Shown: positions 62,396 through 64,000 of the stretch, one piece after another
How positions within the stretch are numbered: position 1 is the stretch's first letter
Layout of the letters: each line of letters starts with the position of its first letter
DNA from: Montifringilla adamsi
Lineage: Eukaryota > Chordata > Aves > Passeriformes > Passeridae
DNA: 64,000 nt
NCBI GenBank assembly: GCA_017590115.1
Contig: JAGGNK010008448.1
Location: 3,970,794 to 4,034,793 of the forward strand
Reading direction: 5' to 3'
The notes under the pieces: model-generated
Seen by the model: the letters and a program-made list of their open reading frames with translations, nothing else
What the model was told of the DNA's origin: nothing
The model's database searches: none
Translations under genes and position numbers: made by a program

Positions 62396-62929
62396 ATGAC
62401 GGCGCACAGCTTCGCGCTGCCGCTCGTCCTCTTCTCCGCCTTCTGGGGCCTCGTGGGCATCGCCGCCCCCTGGTTCGTGCCCAAGGGGCCGAACCGCGGG
62501 TGAGTGGGGGCTCGGGGGGTGCCGCGGTCGGGGGTTCTGGAGCTGGGCCTTTCCCTGCTAACGCCGGTGTCTCCGCAGGGTGATCATCACGATGCTGGTG
62601 ACCACCGCCGTATGCTGCTACCTCTTGTGAGTACCGCGGGCCGGGCCCGGGACCTTTCCCCCACCTCCGCTGGCTTCACCGAGACCTGTGGCTGCTGCCC
62701 AGCTTCCTCCATGGATGGAGGCTGGTCCCCGGGCTGCGGCCCGCCTCCTCCCGGGCCCATCACTACCGGGGCAGCAGCCGCTCCCGGTGCTCTGGTCCTG
62801 CCGGGGGGGCTGACGGGGGGTTTGTCCCTTTGCAGCTGGCTCATCGCCATCCTGGCCCAGGCCAACCCCCTGTTCGGGCCGCAGCTGAAGAACGAGACCA
62901 TCTGGTACGTGCGCTTCCTCTGGGAGTGA
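62396..62929 (+). CDS. ATP6V0E2: V-type proton ATPase subunit e2
   Basis: Small hydrophobic subunit of the Vo membrane sector of the vacuolar H+-ATPase. Exons 62396-62499, 62579-62626 and 62836-62929 give 81 residues, the human length. Two membrane helices are visible (residues about 7-27 and 35-59), separated by the family motif PKGPNRG, and the C terminus has the NETIWY motif (a sequon). The start MTAHSFALP and the end VRFLWE match human e2, whereas e1 as I recall it starts MAYHG and ends KYHWP, so e2 is preferred. A further splice after the stop (donor 62981, acceptor AG 63237-63238) is likely in the 3' UTR. Confidence 0.93.
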
Positions 62930-63238
62930 GCAGTCCCTGGGAGCTGGCGCCTCAACAGAGACCCCCATCAATCCATCACCGTGAGTGGGCAGGGAGCTGG
63001 GATGGCAGATGTCCCTGCTCATCTGCCTGTATCTGACTGGGGAGGGAGCTGCAGCTCATCCCTTGCTGGGCTGGGGGAAATGCTTTGGCTTCCGTGCCTT
63101 GTGGCTGTGGTGAGCTGGTCCCAGTGTGGGCTGCTGGCTGTGCGCTGGGCCTGAGCAAATCAAGAACTGTCGTTCTCGTGGGAGCTCCCTCATGAATGTG
63201 GTTTGCTGCTAACTTCTCTTCCTTTCTTCCTCCCCCAG

Positions 63239-64000
63239 CTCTTGTAGCTGTTCCAGCCTCTACCCTCCTGTACCAAGCAGCCCCCAGAGGTGCTGGACAG
63301 AGGCTGGACCCGCTGCCCAAGCACACCTGGAGCACTGCAGCCTGGACCAGTGGATGGCTGTGCCCCCAAGCATGGCAGGCAGCATCCTTGGATGAGGGCC
63401 TACTAATGCAGCCCTAGGAGCAGCCACGTTGCCAGGGAGAGATCCCTTCAGCTGGCCCAGTGCTGCAGTGACTGAGCACCATCCTGTGAGGGAGCTTTGT
63501 GTGGTGCCAGCAGATCCTGTCCCAACAGTGCTTGTCCTGCCCTCCTGGTGTGTTCAGCGCTAGCCCCCACATGAAACCCCTGCTTGTAGCCCAAGCTGCC
63601 CAACTAGTTGCCCTGTCCCTGGTCATTACATCCACTGGCTGCTCGTCTGCATGAGAACACAGGAGCCATTGCATCCTCTGTGATCAATCCCTTGTGGTGG
63701 GGGTGGTCCCTGCTAAGGCAGATTCTGGCTGTGGGTGGAAGAACAAATGGTTGACCCTGGAGGAGCATGCAGACCCCCTTGGGTGTGGTAAGGGAGGTGT
63801 TGGGGTCTGCTGGCAGGGATGAAATGAGGGCTGTCTCCCACCTGAGCAGTGAGGCAGCTGCAGTAGTGTTTAGGTATCTCCACCACAAGATGGGTCCAGG
63901 TTCTGAGAAGAGCCAAGCAGGGCATTGTGTTTCAGGTTTCCCCTTATTTATCAGATAATTTATCTGTATTTATTTATTTGTCTGTGTCGTTTAACTTGTG
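63239..64000 (+). other. Probable ATP6V0E2 3' UTR exon, runs to the window edge
   Basis: Begins after a strong acceptor (ttcttcctcccccag). No coding frame of interest and no AATAAA or ATTAAA was found to the end of the window, so the 3' end probably lies beyond it. Confidence 0.4.

Noticed and set aside
61819..62484. 221-residue - strand frame over COX15 last exon and ATP6V0E2 exon 1
   Set aside because: GC-rich antisense of two real exons and of tandem repeats; no homology recognised.

Overview
The window is vertebrate nuclear DNA, most likely from a bird. Several truncated CR1 LINE copies with the avian-type 3' end lie in introns, introns are short, CpG islands sit at promoters, and four protein-coding genes can be assembled exon by exon with GT/AG junctions and consistent phase. 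No prokaryotic feature, CRISPR array or tRNA was seen.

Layout: about 0-6.2 kb is non-coding sequence upstream of, or in the first intron of, DNMBP. DNMBP (Tuba) runs on + from 6231 to 30639: four N-terminal SH3 domains, a disordered proline-rich linker, a DH (RhoGEF) domain, a BAR domain and two C-terminal SH3 domains, 1522 residues as assembled. An alternative first exon (14187-15303) and an intragenic CpG island (about 22.4-23.1 kb) suggest two further, shorter DNMBP proteins. ABCC2 (MRP2), 32 coding exons and 1549 residues, is on - from 50267 to 32828, tail to tail with DNMBP. CUTC (9 exons, 273 residues) is on - from 57670 to 53517. It shares a 71-bp head-to-head CpG promoter with COX15 (8 coding exons, 396 residues, + 57742-61974). 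ATP6V0E2 (3 coding exons, 81 residues) follows on + from 62396 and its 3' UTR probably leaves the window.

The order DNMBP-ABCC2-CUTC-COX15, with these orientations, is the one I know from human 10q24 read in reverse. ATP6V0E2 is not in that human block, so the COX15-ATP6V0E2 junction marks a rearrangement. Functionally the genes are mostly unrelated: an actin/dynamin scaffold and Cdc42 GEF, a canalicular organic-anion exporter, a CutC-family copper protein, the heme A synthase of cytochrome oxidase assembly, and a V-ATPase membrane subunit. CUTC and COX15 are the only pair whose arrangement implies co-regulation.

The most unusual item is the alternative DNMBP first exon. It encodes about 372 residues rich in Arg, Tyr, Glu and Gly, built partly from a 16-residue (48-bp) repeat, and its donor phase fits exactly onto the DH-BAR half of DNMBP. 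Other points: an 18-nt microexon inside the DH domain, a Gly in place of the usual Asp in the GADRIEL motif of CUTC, an HNF1-like site before ABCC2, a perfect 19-bp hairpin between ABCC2 and CUTC, and an LTR-like element with three 47-bp repeats in an ABCC2 intron. All assignments come from reading the sequence and from remembered family sequences; no search was run.
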